Below, one piece after another: positions 22,467-32,122 of a stretch of 64,000 nucleotides of DNA. Position 1 is the stretch's first letter. Each line of letters starts with the position of its first letter. The position numbers and the translations under genes were made by a program. Where the stretch lies: contig NZ_QEII01000318.1 of the NCBI RefSeq assembly GCF_003347515.1, positions 62,001-126,000 on the forward strand. Reading direction: 5' to 3'. This DNA is from Rhodoferax ferrireducens. GTDB taxonomy: Bacteria > Pseudomonadota > Gammaproteobacteria > Burkholderiales > Burkholderiaceae_C. Below the pieces are notes generated by a model. The model was not told where the DNA came from and did no database searches. It worked only from the letters and a program-made list of their open reading frames with translations.

Positions 22467-22541
22467 TGCGGGCTCATACGGGCGAAGACTTGGTTTTGTA
22501 CTGAATTCCAATCTTGCCGATTTCATAAAGTTAGGAAACCT

Positions 22542-24596
22542 ATGTTTACAAAAATACTGATAGCCAACCGTGGCGAGATTGCCTGCCGAGTCATCAAGAC
22601 GGCCCAAAAAATGGGCATCAAGACCGTCGCCGTGTATTCGGATGCCGACCGCGACGCCCGCCACGTACTGCTGGCCGACGAGGCCGTCAACATCGGCCCG
22701 GCGCCCAGCCGCGAGAGCTATTTGCTGGCCGACAAAATCATTGCGGCCTGCAAGCAGACCGGCGCGCAGGCGGTGCACCCTGGCTACGGCTTCTTGAGCG
22801 AGAACGCCGGTTTTGCCAAGCGCGTCGAAGAAGAGGGCATTGTCTTCATTGGCCCCAAGCACCACTCTATTGCCGCCATGGGCGACAAGATCGAGTCGAA
22901 AAAACTCGCTGGCAAGGCGGGCGTCAACTGCATCCCTGGCGTCAATGATGCGATTGATACGCCAGAGCGCGCCGTCGAGATTGCCCAGGGCATCGGGTAT
23001 CCCGTCATGATCAAGGCCAGTGCCGGCGGCGGTGGCAAAGGCCTGCGCGTGGCCTTCAACGACAAGGAAGCTTTCGAGGGCTTCACCAGCTGCAAAAACG
23101 AGGCGCGCAACAGCTTTGGCGACGACCGCGTGTTCATCGAGAAATTCGTCGAGGAACCGCGCCACATCGAGATCCAGCTGATTGGCGACAGTTTTGGCAA
23201 TGTGGTTTACCTGAATGAGCGTGAATGCTCGATCCAGCGCCGCCACCAGAAGGTGATTGAAGAAGCGCCATCACCTTTCATCTCTGAAGCGACGCGTAAA
23301 GCCATGGGCGAGCAGGCCGTGCAATTGGCCAAGGCCGTGAACTACCAAAGCGCGGGTACGGTGGAGTTTGTGGTCGGCAAGGACCAGAGCTTTTACTTCC
23401 TGGAAATGAACACCCGCTTGCAGGTGGAACACCCGGTAACCGAGTGCATCACCGGCCTCGATTTGGTGGAGCTGATGATTTGCGTCGCTGCCGGCGAGAA
23501 GCTGCCGTTGACGCAAGCCGAGGTCAAGCGTGACGGCTGGGCGATCGAATGTCGCATCAACGCCGAAGACCCATTCCGCAACTTCCTGCCCTCCACTGGA
23601 CGCCTGGTGCGCTTCCAGCCACCGACCGAGACCATGTTTTCAGCCGATACCAGCCAGTGGTATGGCGTGCGGGTCGACACCGGCGTGCAGGATGGTGGCG
23701 AAATTCCCATGTTTTACGACTCAATGATCGGCAAGCTGATCGTGCACGGCAAAGACCGGCTCGATGCGATTGCCAAGATGCGTGAGGCCCTGAATGGCTT
23801 TGTGATTCGCGGCATCAGCAGCAACATCCCGTTTCAGGCGGCTTTGCTGGCGCACCCCAAATTTGTCGCTGGGGACTTCAACACCGGCTTCATTGCCGAA
23901 AATTATGCGCAAGGCTTTCGGGCCGAAGACGTGCCGCACGACGACGCCGACCTGCTGATCGCGCTGGCGGCGTTTGTCAACCGCAAGTACCGCAACCGCG
24001 CCACAAAAATCAGCGGTCAGATGGAAGGTCATGAGGTCGAGGTGGGAGAAGATTTTGTCGTGGTGACCCTGGGTCAGCAAGGCAGTTCCACGCCAACCCC
24101 AGTATCGGTCACGGATTTTGAAGGAAAAACAGGCTCTAGCGCAATCACAGTGGGCGCTAACAGCTACAAAATATGTAGCAACTACCGCCTCGGCGAGGTT
24201 CGCATCACGGGCACTTGCAACGGTGATCCGTTCACGGCCCAGGTCGAACGCGGTGGTCTGGCGAGCAAGAACCCGCTGGCCATCCGGGTCTCGCACAACG
24301 GCACGCAGATTGACGCGCTGGTGCTTTCCAAGCGTAGCGCCGAGCTGTATGCCCTGATGCCTTACAAGGCGCCGCCGGACATGAGCCGCTACGTGTTGTC
24401 GCCCATGCCGGGCCTGCTGGTTGAAGTGGCGGTGCAGCCCGGCCAGAAGGTGCAGGCCGGTGAGCGCGTGGCCGTGATCGAGGCCATGAAGATGGAGAAC
24501 GTGCTGTTTGCCGCGGCCGACGGCGTGGTGGGCAAGGTGCTGGCGACCAAGGGCGAGAGCCTGACGGTGGACCAGGCGATTGTGGAGTTCGTCTGA
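22542..24596 (+). CDS. pccA: Propionyl-CoA carboxylase, alpha (biotin carboxylase/BCCP) subunit
   Basis: ATP-dependent biotin carboxylase fused to its biotin carrier. The ATG at 22542 follows TTAGGAAACC; the frame reaches 22344 only through the repeat element. The 684-residue protein starts [18 protein letters not shown] and has the ATP-grasp glycine loop [13 protein letters not shown] near residue 160, [27 protein letters not shown] and the C-terminal biotin site EAMKMEN with Lys650. Between them lies the BT oligomerisation domain. Residues ~530-546 of that domain are encoded by a double-hairpin repeat (24131-24180), an apparent in-frame insertion. Confidence 0.95.
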   Translation: MFTKILIANRGEIACRVIKTAQKMGIKTVAVYSDADRDARHVLLADEAVNIGPAPSRESYLLADKIIAACKQTGAQAVHPGYGFLSENAGFAKRVEEEGIVFIGPKHHSIAAMGDKIESKKLAGKAGVNCIPGVNDAIDTPERAVEIAQGIGYPVMIKASAGGGGKGLRVAFNDKEAFEGFTSCKNEARNSFGDDRVFIEKFVEEPRHIEIQLIGDSFGNVVYLNERECSIQRRHQKVIEEAPSPFISEATRKAMGEQAVQLAKAVNYQSAGTVEFVVGKDQSFYFLEMNTRLQVEHPVTECITGLDLVELMICVAAGEKLPLTQAEVKRDGWAIECRINAEDPFRNFLPSTGRLVRFQPPTETMFSADTSQWYGVRVDTGVQDGGEIPMFYDSMIGKLIVHGKDRLDAIAKMREALNGFVIRGISSNIPFQAALLAHPKFVAGDFNTGFIAENYAQGFRAEDVPHDDADLLIALAAFVNRKYRNRATKISGQMEGHEVEVGEDFVVVTLGQQGSSTPTPVSVTDFEGKTGSSAITVGANSYKICSNYRLGEVRITGTCNGDPFTAQVERGGLASKNPLAIRVSHNGTQIDALVLSKRSAELYALMPYKAPPDMSRYVLSPMPGLLVEVAVQPGQKVQAGERVAVIEAMKMENVLFAAADGVVGKVLATKGESLTVDQAIVEFV
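24131..24180 (+). repeat. Double-hairpin repeat inside pccA coding sequence
   Basis: AGCGC (24138-24142) pairs with GCGCT (24154-24158), and GCTAC (24163-24167) pairs with GTAGC (24175-24179) around a 7-base loop. The second hairpin has the same 5-7-5 layout as the copy at 20298-20314, with a compensating base change. It is read through in frame. Confidence 0.5.
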
Positions 24597-24598
24597 CC

Positions 24599-25081
24599 AT
24601 GAGCCGCCCTTTCAAAGTGCTGGGTATCCAGCAAATCGCCATTGGCGGCCCCGACAAAACCCGGCTGCAGAAGCTCTGGGTCGAGATGTTGGGCCTGGAA
24701 GTGACCGGCACCTTCCGCAGCGAGCGCGAAAACGTGGATGAAGACATCTGTGCCATCGGCAGCGGCCCGTTCAAGGTCGAGGTTGACTTGATGCAGCCGC
24801 TGGACCCGGATAAAAAACCGGCCGTGCACACCACGCCGCTGAATCACGTCGGTCTGTGGATTGATGACCTGCCTCGCGCGGTGGAGTGGCTCACAGTCAA
24901 AGGCGTACGCTTCGCTCCGGGCGGCATCCGCAAGGGGGCCGCGGGCTTTGACATCTGTTTTCTGCACCCCAAGTCCAATGAAGAATTCCCCATCAGCGGC
25001 GAGGGGGTTTTGATCGAGTTGGTGCAGGCGCCGGCGGAGGTCGTTGTGGCCTTTGGCAAACTCGCGGCAGGAGCGATCTGA
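24599..25081 (+). CDS. VOC/glyoxalase-fold protein, possible methylmalonyl-CoA epimerase
   Basis: A 160-residue vicinal-oxygen-chelate protein starting 2 bases after pccA. Two beta-alpha-beta modules are visible: [11 protein letters not shown] with LWVEMLGLE, and [20 protein letters not shown] with [10 protein letters not shown]. Position after pccA and the pathway around it point to the epimerase that turns (S)- into (R)-methylmalonyl-CoA. However, the usual first metal ligand His (as in DHVAIA) is Gln here (IQQIAIG); the second His (NHVGLW) and the final Glu (IELVQ) are kept. It may be a divergent epimerase or a glyoxalase-like protein. Confidence 0.78.
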   Translation: MSRPFKVLGIQQIAIGGPDKTRLQKLWVEMLGLEVTGTFRSERENVDEDICAIGSGPFKVEVDLMQPLDPDKKPAVHTTPLNHVGLWIDDLPRAVEWLTVKGVRFAPGGIRKGAAGFDICFLHPKSNEEFPISGEGVLIELVQAPAEVVVAFGKLAAGAI

Positions 25082-25244
25082 CGTTGCGGTGTTGTGGTTG
25101 GGGTAAATGTTTGCGTTACGTCAAGAACTGACGCGACTATGGGCTCCCACTAGGGGATTCACCTGAGCGTTTTTTTGCACGCAGGCGTAGACTGTTTCCA
25201 CCCCCAGCCGCTGCTGCGGCGCAAGCGGGGCAGAGGAGACAGAT

Positions 25245-27077
25245 TTGCAGCCTACCAATCTGACCGATCCGGCTTATTTCCACAAAGTCGTTGACTGTCA
25301 ATGGGCCTGCCCGGCCCACACCCCCGTTCCTGAATACATCCGCCTGATTGGTCAGGGTCGCTACAGCGATGCCTACATGATCAATTGGGTGTCCAACGTG
25401 TTTCCCGGTATTCTGGGTCGCACCTGTGACCGGCCTTGCGAGCCCGCTTGCCGGCGCGGGCGGGTCGAGGAAAACAATGGCGAGAAACCCGAACCGGTGG
25501 CGATCTGCCGGCTCAAGCGCGTGGCCGCCGACTTCAAGGACGACGTGAAAGGACGCATGCCGACGCTGGCGCCGCGCAACGGCAAACGTATTGCCTGCGT
25601 AGGCGCGGGGCCGTCTTCGCTGACGGTGGCGCGCGACTTGGCACCCTTGGGTTACGAGGTGACCGTATTCGATGGCGAGGCCAAGGCGGGCGGTTTTATC
25701 CGCACACAGATTCCGCGCTTTCGTCTGCCTGAGTCGGTGATTGACGAGGAGACGGGTTACATCCTGGATTTGGGTGTGGCGTTCAAAAGCGGCCAGCGCG
25801 TCGAGTCCATGAAGGCTTTGCTGGCACAGGGTTATGACGCCGTGTTTGTGGGTTGCGGGGCGCCCCGAGGGCGCGGCCTGGAGTTGCCGGGTCGCCAGGA
25901 GGCGGCGGCTCACATTCACATTGGTATCGATTGGCTGGCCTCGGTCTCGTTTGGGCATATCACCAGCGTAGGTCAGCGGGTCATCGTGCTCGGTGGCGGC
26001 AACACGGCCATGGACTGCTGTCGTTCGGCCCGGCGTCTGGGCGGCACCGATGTGAAGGTGATTGTGCGCAGTGGTTTCGATGAAATGAAAGCCTCGCCTT
26101 GGGAAAAGGAGGACGCAGTTCACGAGGGCATCCCGATCATCAACTTCCATGTGCCCAAGAGTTTCGAGCATCAAGACGGTCGATTGCTGGGCATGAAGTT
26201 CGAGGTGGTCGAGGCGGTGTATGACGGGCAGGGCCGTCGCAGCCTGGTGGCGATCGGCGCGCCGGACGTGTTCTTTGCCTGCGATACCGTGCTGGTGGCG
26301 GTGGGCCAGGAAAATGCCTTTCCGTGGATCGAGCGCGACAGCGGCATTGCATTCGATCGCAGCGGGCTGCCGCTGCTGGGCAAGGGTACTTTTCAGTCCA
26401 CCGTGCCTCAGGTATTCTTTGGCGGTGACGCCGCTTTCGGGCCCAAGAACATCATCACCGCAGTGGCGCATGGACACGAGGCGGCGGTATCGATCGACCG
26501 GCTGTTGCATGGCGAAAACCCGGCCCGTCGTCCGGCACCGATGACCAACCTGATGTCGCAAAAAATGGGCATACACGAGTGGAGTTACCACAACGACGTG
26601 TCGGTTGACACGCGTTTTAAAGTGCCGTGGGCCAAAGCCGAAGTGGCCCTGGCCAGCATCCGGGTGGAGGTGGAGCTGGGCTTCGACGCTGCTACGGCCT
26701 TTCGGGAAGCCAGCCGCTGCCTGAATTGCGATGTACAGACGGTGTTCAATCGGGAAACCTGTATTGAATGTGATGCTTGTGTCGACATCTGCCCCATGGA
26801 CTGCATCACCTTCACCGCCAATGGAGAGGAGGCTGACCTGCGCACCCGGTTGAAGGCGCCGGCGCTGCATGCCGGGCAGGACCTTTATGTGTCGGGTGAA
26901 CTGAAAACAGGGCTCGTCATGGTGAAGGATGAAGACGTGTGCTTGCACTGCGGTTTGTGCGCCGAACGCTGTCCCACGGGCGCATGGGACATGCAGAAGT
27001 TCCTGCTCGACACGACCCAGGCGGGTCCGCAATGTCGTGATGGAAAAACCGGTAAACGTGTTCTGGAGGCCGCATGA
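25245..27077 (+). CDS. GltD-like FAD/NAD(P) oxidoreductase with two 4Fe-4S clusters (KorC-like subunit)
   Basis: A 610-residue protein read from TTG at 25245 with GAGGAG eight bases upstream. Order: an N-terminal cysteine domain (CQWACPAH, CDRPCEPACRRG) as in GltD; FAD site GAGPSSLTVARDL (~116-128); NAD(P) site VLGGGNTAMDCCRSA (~247-261); FGGDAAFGPKNIITA (~393-407); and C-terminal ferredoxin motifs CIECDACVDICPMDC and CLHCGLCAERCP. It overlaps the next gene by ATGA. It probably passes electrons between NAD(P) and the 2-oxoacid oxidoreductase made by the next two genes, as KorC does in the 2-oxoglutarate:NADP+ oxidoreductase of Azoarcus evansii. The direction is unknown. Confidence 0.85.
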   Translation: MQPTNLTDPAYFHKVVDCQWACPAHTPVPEYIRLIGQGRYSDAYMINWVSNVFPGILGRTCDRPCEPACRRGRVEENNGEKPEPVAICRLKRVAADFKDDVKGRMPTLAPRNGKRIACVGAGPSSLTVARDLAPLGYEVTVFDGEAKAGGFIRTQIPRFRLPESVIDEETGYILDLGVAFKSGQRVESMKALLAQGYDAVFVGCGAPRGRGLELPGRQEAAAHIHIGIDWLASVSFGHITSVGQRVIVLGGGNTAMDCCRSARRLGGTDVKVIVRSGFDEMKASPWEKEDAVHEGIPIINFHVPKSFEHQDGRLLGMKFEVVEAVYDGQGRRSLVAIGAPDVFFACDTVLVAVGQENAFPWIERDSGIAFDRSGLPLLGKGTFQSTVPQVFFGGDAAFGPKNIITAVAHGHEAAVSIDRLLHGENPARRPAPMTNLMSQKMGIHEWSYHNDVSVDTRFKVPWAKAEVALASIRVEVELGFDAATAFREASRCLNCDVQTVFNRETCIECDACVDICPMDCITFTANGEEADLRTRLKAPALHAGQDLYVSGELKTGLVMVKDEDVCLHCGLCAERCPTGAWDMQKFLLDTTQAGPQCRDGKTGKRVLEAA

Positions 27078-28924
27078 AGCGCATCGAAGCCATCAACGAT
27101 TTCGTCATCAAATTTGCCAATGTCAACGGCTCCGGTTCGGCGTCCGCCAATGAACTGTTCGCCAAGGCTATTTTGCGCATGGGGGTGCCGGTGAGCCCGC
27201 GCAACATCTTTCCCAGCAACATCCAGGGCATGCCCACCTGGTATGAAGCGCGGGTGTGCGAGAAAGGCTACCAGGGGCGGCGCGGCGGCGTGGACATGAT
27301 GGTGGCGATGAATCCGCAGACCTGGGACGCGGATCTGGCGGAAATCGAGCCCGGTGGTTATCTGTTTTACGACAGCACACGGCCTGTTCCCCCTTCCAAA
27401 TTCCGCGAAGACATTCACGTCATTGGCATGCCTTTGACCGAGATCAGCAACGCAGCCTATGCCGATCCCCGGCAACGCCAATTGTTCAAGAACATCATTT
27501 ACGTCGGTGCCTTGTCGGTGCTGCTGGACGTCGAAGCCGATGTGTTCGAGAAGCTGTTTGCGCAGCAGTACAAGGGCAAGGAGATGTTGCTCGACGCCAA
27601 TGTGCGGGCGCTTCACCTGGGGCGCGACTATGTCAAACAGCATCTGGACGCGCCGCTGGGCATCCGGGTCCGCCGCGCGGACAAGGTGGGCCAGCAGATC
27701 TTTACGGATGGCAACAGTGCTGCCGCACTGGGTTGCGTCTATGGCGGCGCTACGGTCGCCGCCTGGTATCCCATCACACCTTCGTCGTCCGTGCCGGAGG
27801 CATTTCAGAAGTACTGCGACAAGTACCGGGTAGACCCCGCAACCGGCCAGCATTACTACGCTATCGTGCAAGCCGAAGACGAATTGGCTTCTATCGGCAT
27901 GGTCGTGGGCGCGGGCTGGAACGGGGCGCGGGCCTTTACTGCGACCTCCGGGCCCGGTGTGTCGCTGATGACAGAGTTTATTGGCCTGGCCTACTTCGCC
28001 GAAATCCCGGTGACCATCATCAACGTGCAGCGCGGCGGGCCCTCCACCGGCATGCCGACCCGCACACAACAATCCGATTTGCTCAGCTGCGCCTATGCCT
28101 CGCATGGCGACACCAAGCATGTGCTGCTGTTTCCGGAAGACCCGTACGAGTGCTTCGAGCACGCCGCTGCCGCGCTCGATCTGGCGGACCGTTTGCAGAC
28201 GCCCATCTTCGTGATGACTGACCTGGATATCGGCATGAACCAGCGACTGTGCAAGCCCTTTGTGTGGGACGACGCGCAGGCCTACGACCGCGGCAAGGTC
28301 ATGACGGCAGCCGAACTCGAAGCCGGGAAGGATTTCGGTCGCTACAAGGACGTCGATGGCGACGGCATTCCCTGGCGCACGCTACCTGGAACGCACCCGA
28401 GCAAAGGCAGTTTCTTCACGCGTGGCACCACGCGCGACCCCTATGCGCGTTACTCCGAGCGTGGACCGGACTACATCTACAACATGGAACGCCTGCTGCG
28501 CAAATTCAAAACGGCGGCTGATCTCGTGCCGCAGCCGGTGCTGCGCCAAGCGGATAACCCGACCCGCGTTGGTGTACTCTACTTTGGTTCGACCAGTCCG
28601 GCCATGCAGGAAGCGCTGGACGTGCTCACGGAAGAGGGCATCGATCTGGACGCCATGCGCTTGCGGGCGTTTCCTTTTCCCGAGTCGGTCAATCGCTTCA
28701 TCGCCACGCACGACAAAGTGTTTGTCGTCGAGCAAAACCGGGATGCACAAATGCACATGCTCCTGGTGAATGAGCTGGCCGTCGATCCTGCGCGCCTCAT
28801 CAAGGTCTTGCACTACGACGGCACACCCATCACCGCGCGCTTTATCACCCAGTTCATTGAGAAGAGTCTGCAACCGGCATCACCGCCCATTCAATTGACG
28901 CCCCTGCACAAGGAGGCCGCATGA
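27074..28924 (+). CDS. korA: 2-oxoacid:acceptor oxidoreductase, fused gamma-alpha subunit
   Basis: A 616-residue chain. Residues 1-~185 are the gamma domain (NGSGSASANELFAKAI, GMPTWYEARVCEKGYQGRRGGVDMMV in parts). From ~210 comes the alpha (pyrimidine-binding) domain: GNSAAALGCVYGGATVAAWYPITPSSS in parts, QAEDELASIGMVVGAGWNGARAFTATSGPG in parts, and QRGGPSTGMPTRTQQSD. This is the KorA fused type that uses 2-oxoglutarate or related acids. The substrate cannot be fixed from sequence. Both ends overlap neighbours by ATGA, so three genes are translationally coupled. Confidence 0.92.
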   Translation: MKRIEAINDFVIKFANVNGSGSASANELFAKAILRMGVPVSPRNIFPSNIQGMPTWYEARVCEKGYQGRRGGVDMMVAMNPQTWDADLAEIEPGGYLFYDSTRPVPPSKFREDIHVIGMPLTEISNAAYADPRQRQLFKNIIYVGALSVLLDVEADVFEKLFAQQYKGKEMLLDANVRALHLGRDYVKQHLDAPLGIRVRRADKVGQQIFTDGNSAAALGCVYGGATVAAWYPITPSSSVPEAFQKYCDKYRVDPATGQHYYAIVQAEDELASIGMVVGAGWNGARAFTATSGPGVSLMTEFIGLAYFAEIPVTIINVQRGGPSTGMPTRTQQSDLLSCAYASHGDTKHVLLFPEDPYECFEHAAAALDLADRLQTPIFVMTDLDIGMNQRLCKPFVWDDAQAYDRGKVMTAAELEAGKDFGRYKDVDGDGIPWRTLPGTHPSKGSFFTRGTTRDPYARYSERGPDYIYNMERLLRKFKTAADLVPQPVLRQADNPTRVGVLYFGSTSPAMQEALDVLTEEGIDLDAMRLRAFPFPESVNRFIATHDKVFVVEQNRDAQMHMLLVNELAVDPARLIKVLHYDGTPITARFITQFIEKSLQPASPPIQLTPLHKEAA

Positions 28925-29976
28925 CCTACCTCGCAAAACCAGTGCTTCACCACCCGTCGCTGACCACCAACAAAGTTGGCTACACCCGGCGGGATTACGA
29001 AGGCCGCATCTCCACCCTGTGCGCCGGCTGCGGCCACGACTCGATTTCGGCGGCCATCATCCAGGCGTGCTGGGAACTGGACATTGAGCCGCACCGCGTG
29101 GCCAAGCTCTCGGGCATTGGCTGCAGTTCCAAGACGCCGGACTACTTTCTGGGCGCTTCGCATGGTTTCAATACCGTGCATGGGCGCATGCCGTCCGTGT
29201 TGACCGGCGCTAATTTGGCCAACCGCGACCTGCTGTACCTCGGCGTGTCAGGTGACGGCGACTCGGCGTCCATCGGACTGGGCCAGTTTGCCAACGCCAT
29301 GCGCCGCGGTGTGTGCATGGCCTATATCGTGGAGAACAACGGGGTTTATGGCCTGACCAAGGGCCAGTTTTCCGCCACGGCAGACCGGGGTTCCAAAAGC
29401 AAAAAGGGTGTAATCAACAGCGACAGTCCGATTGATCTGGTGGGGCTCGCCCTGCAACTGGGTGCCACCTATGTGGCTCGCAGCTTTTCGGGTGACAAGG
29501 CGCAACTGGTGCCTCTCATCAAGGGTGCCATCGGGCATGGCGGGGCCGCGTTCATTGATGTCATTAGCCCCTGTGTGACCTTCAACAACCATGGCGGTAG
29601 CACCAAGAGCTACGACTACGTGCGCCAGCACAACGAGGCGGTCAGCCGAATTGATTTCATCACGCCACACAGTGAAATTACCACCGACTACGCACCGGGC
29701 GAGGTGGTGGAAGTGCCACAACATGACGGCACCAGCCTGCGACTGCGCAAACTGCACACCGACTACGATCCGACCGATCGCTATGCTGCCTTGAGCTATA
29801 TCAATGCGCATCAGGCCCGTGGCGAAGTGGTGACCGGCTTGCTTTATCTGGATCCGCTCGCCACAGACCTGCATTTGGCGCTCAACACCAGTGACACGCC
29901 ACTCAACCAGTTGGACGTCGCCCAGTTATGTCCGGGTTCGGCGGCGCTTGACCGGCTCAACGCCTCCCTTCGCTGA
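28921..29976 (+). CDS. korB: 2-oxoacid:acceptor oxidoreductase, beta (TPP/Fe-S) subunit
   Basis: A 351-residue beta subunit binding thiamine diphosphate and one 4Fe-4S cluster. Cluster ligands are in TLCAGCGHDS, SGIGCSSKTPDYF and ISPCVTFNN. The TPP/Mg motif is GDGDSASIGLGQFANAMRRG with VENNGVYGLTKGQFS. With the preceding KorA-type chain it would decarboxylate a 2-oxoacid to its acyl-CoA and reduce ferredoxin or NAD(P), or do the reverse at low potential. A CBS-domain gene follows 25 bases later. Confidence 0.93.
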   Translation: MTYLAKPVLHHPSLTTNKVGYTRRDYEGRISTLCAGCGHDSISAAIIQACWELDIEPHRVAKLSGIGCSSKTPDYFLGASHGFNTVHGRMPSVLTGANLANRDLLYLGVSGDGDSASIGLGQFANAMRRGVCMAYIVENNGVYGLTKGQFSATADRGSKSKKGVINSDSPIDLVGLALQLGATYVARSFSGDKAQLVPLIKGAIGHGGAAFIDVISPCVTFNNHGGSTKSYDYVRQHNEAVSRIDFITPHSEITTDYAPGEVVEVPQHDGTSLRLRKLHTDYDPTDRYAALSYINAHQARGEVVTGLLYLDPLATDLHLALNTSDTPLNQLDVAQLCPGSAALDRLNASLR

Positions 29977-30001
29977 TTTTGATGTGAGCAGGAGCGAAAT
30001 C

Positions 30002-30442
30002 ATGTCTGAACGTACCGTTTTTCAATCCATGTCACAGCGACATGTGGTGAGCCTGCCTCCGAAAGCCAGCGTGTGGGAGGCTGCGTGTGTCATGACCAAA
30101 GCCAACTGCGGCAGCGTTCTGATCATCGACAGCGCAGGGGTTATGCAAGGCATTCTGACCGAGCGTGACCTGATGACCCGCGTGCTGGCCAAGGCCCTGA
30201 ATGCCGAAAAGACGCTGGTGTCCGAGGTGATGACGCACCAGCCCCAGTGCGTTGCGCCTGAGACGACCGTGCCAAATGCGGTGCTCATCATGATTGAGCG
30301 CGGATTCCGGCACTTGCCCATTGTGTCTTCGACCGGCAAAATTCTGGGCGTTTTCTCAGTTCGTGATGCCCTGCCGCGCGAGATTGGCAACGCCGTTAGT
30401 CTTGCCGAATTTCATGACCAGGTGAATGATGCGCTTGGGTAA
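30002..30442 (+). CDS. CBS domain pair protein
   Basis: A 146-residue protein from the ATG at 30002 behind CAGGAG. It is made of two CBS motifs: VVSLPPKASVWEAACVM with GSVLIIDSAGVMQGILTERDL, split here, and PQCVAPETTVPNAVLIMIERGFRHLPIV with GVFSVRDAL. Such pairs bind adenine nucleotides and modulate partner enzymes. It lies directly behind the kor genes and may sense energy charge for that oxidoreductase, which is inference. Confidence 0.88.
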   Translation: MSERTVFQSMSQRHVVSLPPKASVWEAACVMTKANCGSVLIIDSAGVMQGILTERDLMTRVLAKALNAEKTLVSEVMTHQPQCVAPETTVPNAVLIMIERGFRHLPIVSSTGKILGVFSVRDALPREIGNAVSLAEFHDQVNDALG

Positions 30443-30584
30443 GGCCTTGCCAAGTCGCTTGTTCACGCTCCTGCGGGCGGCATTTTGGGATAAATTTTGA
30501 AGCACGGATTGAATTTGTAAGCTTGCCGCTGGACTCCAGCCTGTATAAGGGCGGGTAAATTAAAACTATGAGCGAGACTGAGTC

Positions 30585-32111
30585 ATGATCTTAGAAAGAT
30601 TGCTTTCCCCGGCGCTGTGGTTGATGCGGCACCTGCGTCTTGCCGCCAAGTGCCTGCTGCTGGCGGCGATTTTGATGACGCTGCCGGTCGTGATGCTGCT
30701 TCAACATTTACTGACTGAATCTGCTGGCGCTGGTGCAGCCTGGGTGGCTTGGTTGAGTGGTGTGTGCGTGGTGTTGTCTGTGTATTTTTTGCTGGCCTTC
30801 CATCGGAGCATTGCCCAGGATTTGGGTGTGGTGACACAAGCCCTGGACCAGTTGGTGCGGGGTGATTTACGCTTGAGTCTGGTAACGCGCGGTCGGGATG
30901 AGCTTGCCAATCTGGCGTCGGCAACCAACAAGATTGGCGCCACGGTGTCTGCAATGGTGGCCAATGTGCGCAGTAATGCCGCTTTCGTCGCACATTCTGG
31001 CAAGAGTCTGGCGACGGGTAACCGTGAGCTGTCAGATCGGACCGAGCAGCAGGCGGCCAATCTGGAACAAACAGCGGCCAGTGTGGAGCAGTTGTCTTCC
31101 ACCGTGCAAGGCAACGCGCAGACTGCGGCCCAAGCCAACGCTCAGGCTGCCAGCGTGCGCGATGTTGCCGATCGGGGCGCTTCCACCATGGCAGAGGCCA
31201 TCGCATCGGTTGAGGCTATCCAGAGCAGCGCCAAACGGATGGATGAAATTGTCAGCGTGATCGACGGGCTGGCCTTTCAGACCAATATCCTGGCGCTTAA
31301 TGCTGCCGTGGAGGCTGCCCGGGCGGGGGAGTCCGGCCGTGGTTTCGCCGTGGTTGCCAGCGAGGTCAGGTCCCTGGCCCAACGTTCGGCCGAGTCGGCC
31401 AAAGAGATTCGACAACTCATCGGCGCATCGTCTTCCCAGGTGGCGTCCAGCGTTTTGAGGATTCGCGCTGCGGGCAGCAACATCACGCAGATCGTGTCGG
31501 GCATTCGCGATGTGGCCACCAATATGTCGCAGATATCGACTTCCAGTGCAGAACAGAGCTCGGGGCTGACCGAGATAACGACGGCGGTGCGCCAGCTCGA
31601 TGAAATCACGCAGCGTAACGCGCAGATGGTCGAGCATGCGGTGACGCAGGCATCCAATCTGGAAGGCCGGGCATCGACGCTGGTGGAGGCTGTGGCCATG
31701 TTCAAGCTGCAGCAGGGCTCGGCGGAGGAAGCGATTGAACTCGTCAACCGGGCTGTGGCGCAGCGCCGACGCAGTGCCTCTCGCGATTCATATCTGCGTG
31801 AAGTGACCGATCCCACTCAGGGGTTTCACGACCGCGATATGTATGTCTTTGTGCTTGACCGCAACGGTACTTATGTGGCGTTTGGTGGCAACCCGGCCAA
31901 GGTCGGCACTCGGGTGCAGGATATCGCCGGCATTGACGGACAGGGTCTGGTGGATGACATCCTGAACCAGGCGGCGATGGAGCCGGGCTGGGTGGAATAT
32001 GACATCACCAACCCGACGACCGGACGCGTACAAAGCAAGATGTCTTTTGTGCAGCAGGTGGACGACCTGTTCGTCGGTTGCGGCGTTTACAAAAACCTGG
32101 TGCTCACTTAG
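30585..32111 (+). CDS. Methyl-accepting chemotaxis protein with C-terminal Cache-like domain
   Basis: A 508-residue receptor. Two membrane helices (about residues 18-42 and 52-73) are separated by fewer than a dozen residues, so almost no periplasmic sensor exists. A HAMP-like linker ([15 protein letters not shown]) and a full signalling domain follow, with hairpin tip [25 protein letters not shown] and [19 protein letters not shown] in parts. After about residue 395 comes an unusual C-terminal Cache-type domain ([44 protein letters not shown] in parts, [11 protein letters not shown]). It would lie in the cytoplasm and sense an internal ligand. Confidence 0.9.
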   Translation: MILERLLSPALWLMRHLRLAAKCLLLAAILMTLPVVMLLQHLLTESAGAGAAWVAWLSGVCVVLSVYFLLAFHRSIAQDLGVVTQALDQLVRGDLRLSLVTRGRDELANLASATNKIGATVSAMVANVRSNAAFVAHSGKSLATGNRELSDRTEQQAANLEQTAASVEQLSSTVQGNAQTAAQANAQAASVRDVADRGASTMAEAIASVEAIQSSAKRMDEIVSVIDGLAFQTNILALNAAVEAARAGESGRGFAVVASEVRSLAQRSAESAKEIRQLIGASSSQVASSVLRIRAAGSNITQIVSGIRDVATNMSQISTSSAEQSSGLTEITTAVRQLDEITQRNAQMVEHAVTQASNLEGRASTLVEAVAMFKLQQGSAEEAIELVNRAVAQRRRSASRDSYLREVTDPTQGFHDRDMYVFVLDRNGTYVAFGGNPAKVGTRVQDIAGIDGQGLVDDILNQAAMEPGWVEYDITNPTTGRVQSKMSFVQQVDDLFVGCGVYKNLVLT

Positions 32112-32122
32112 TCCGGACCGAC

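Noticed and set aside
22189-22477. Short frames (74-93 codons) within the palindromic element
   Set aside because: They follow the repeat on both strands and have repeat-driven composition (Arg/Pro-rich); no start context or family.
25137-27032. A 631-codon antisense frame opposite the KorC-like gene, and similar long frames opposite pccB, cbbM and cbbO
   Set aside because: They result from strong GC bias at the third codon position of the true genes; the sense frames hold all family motifs.
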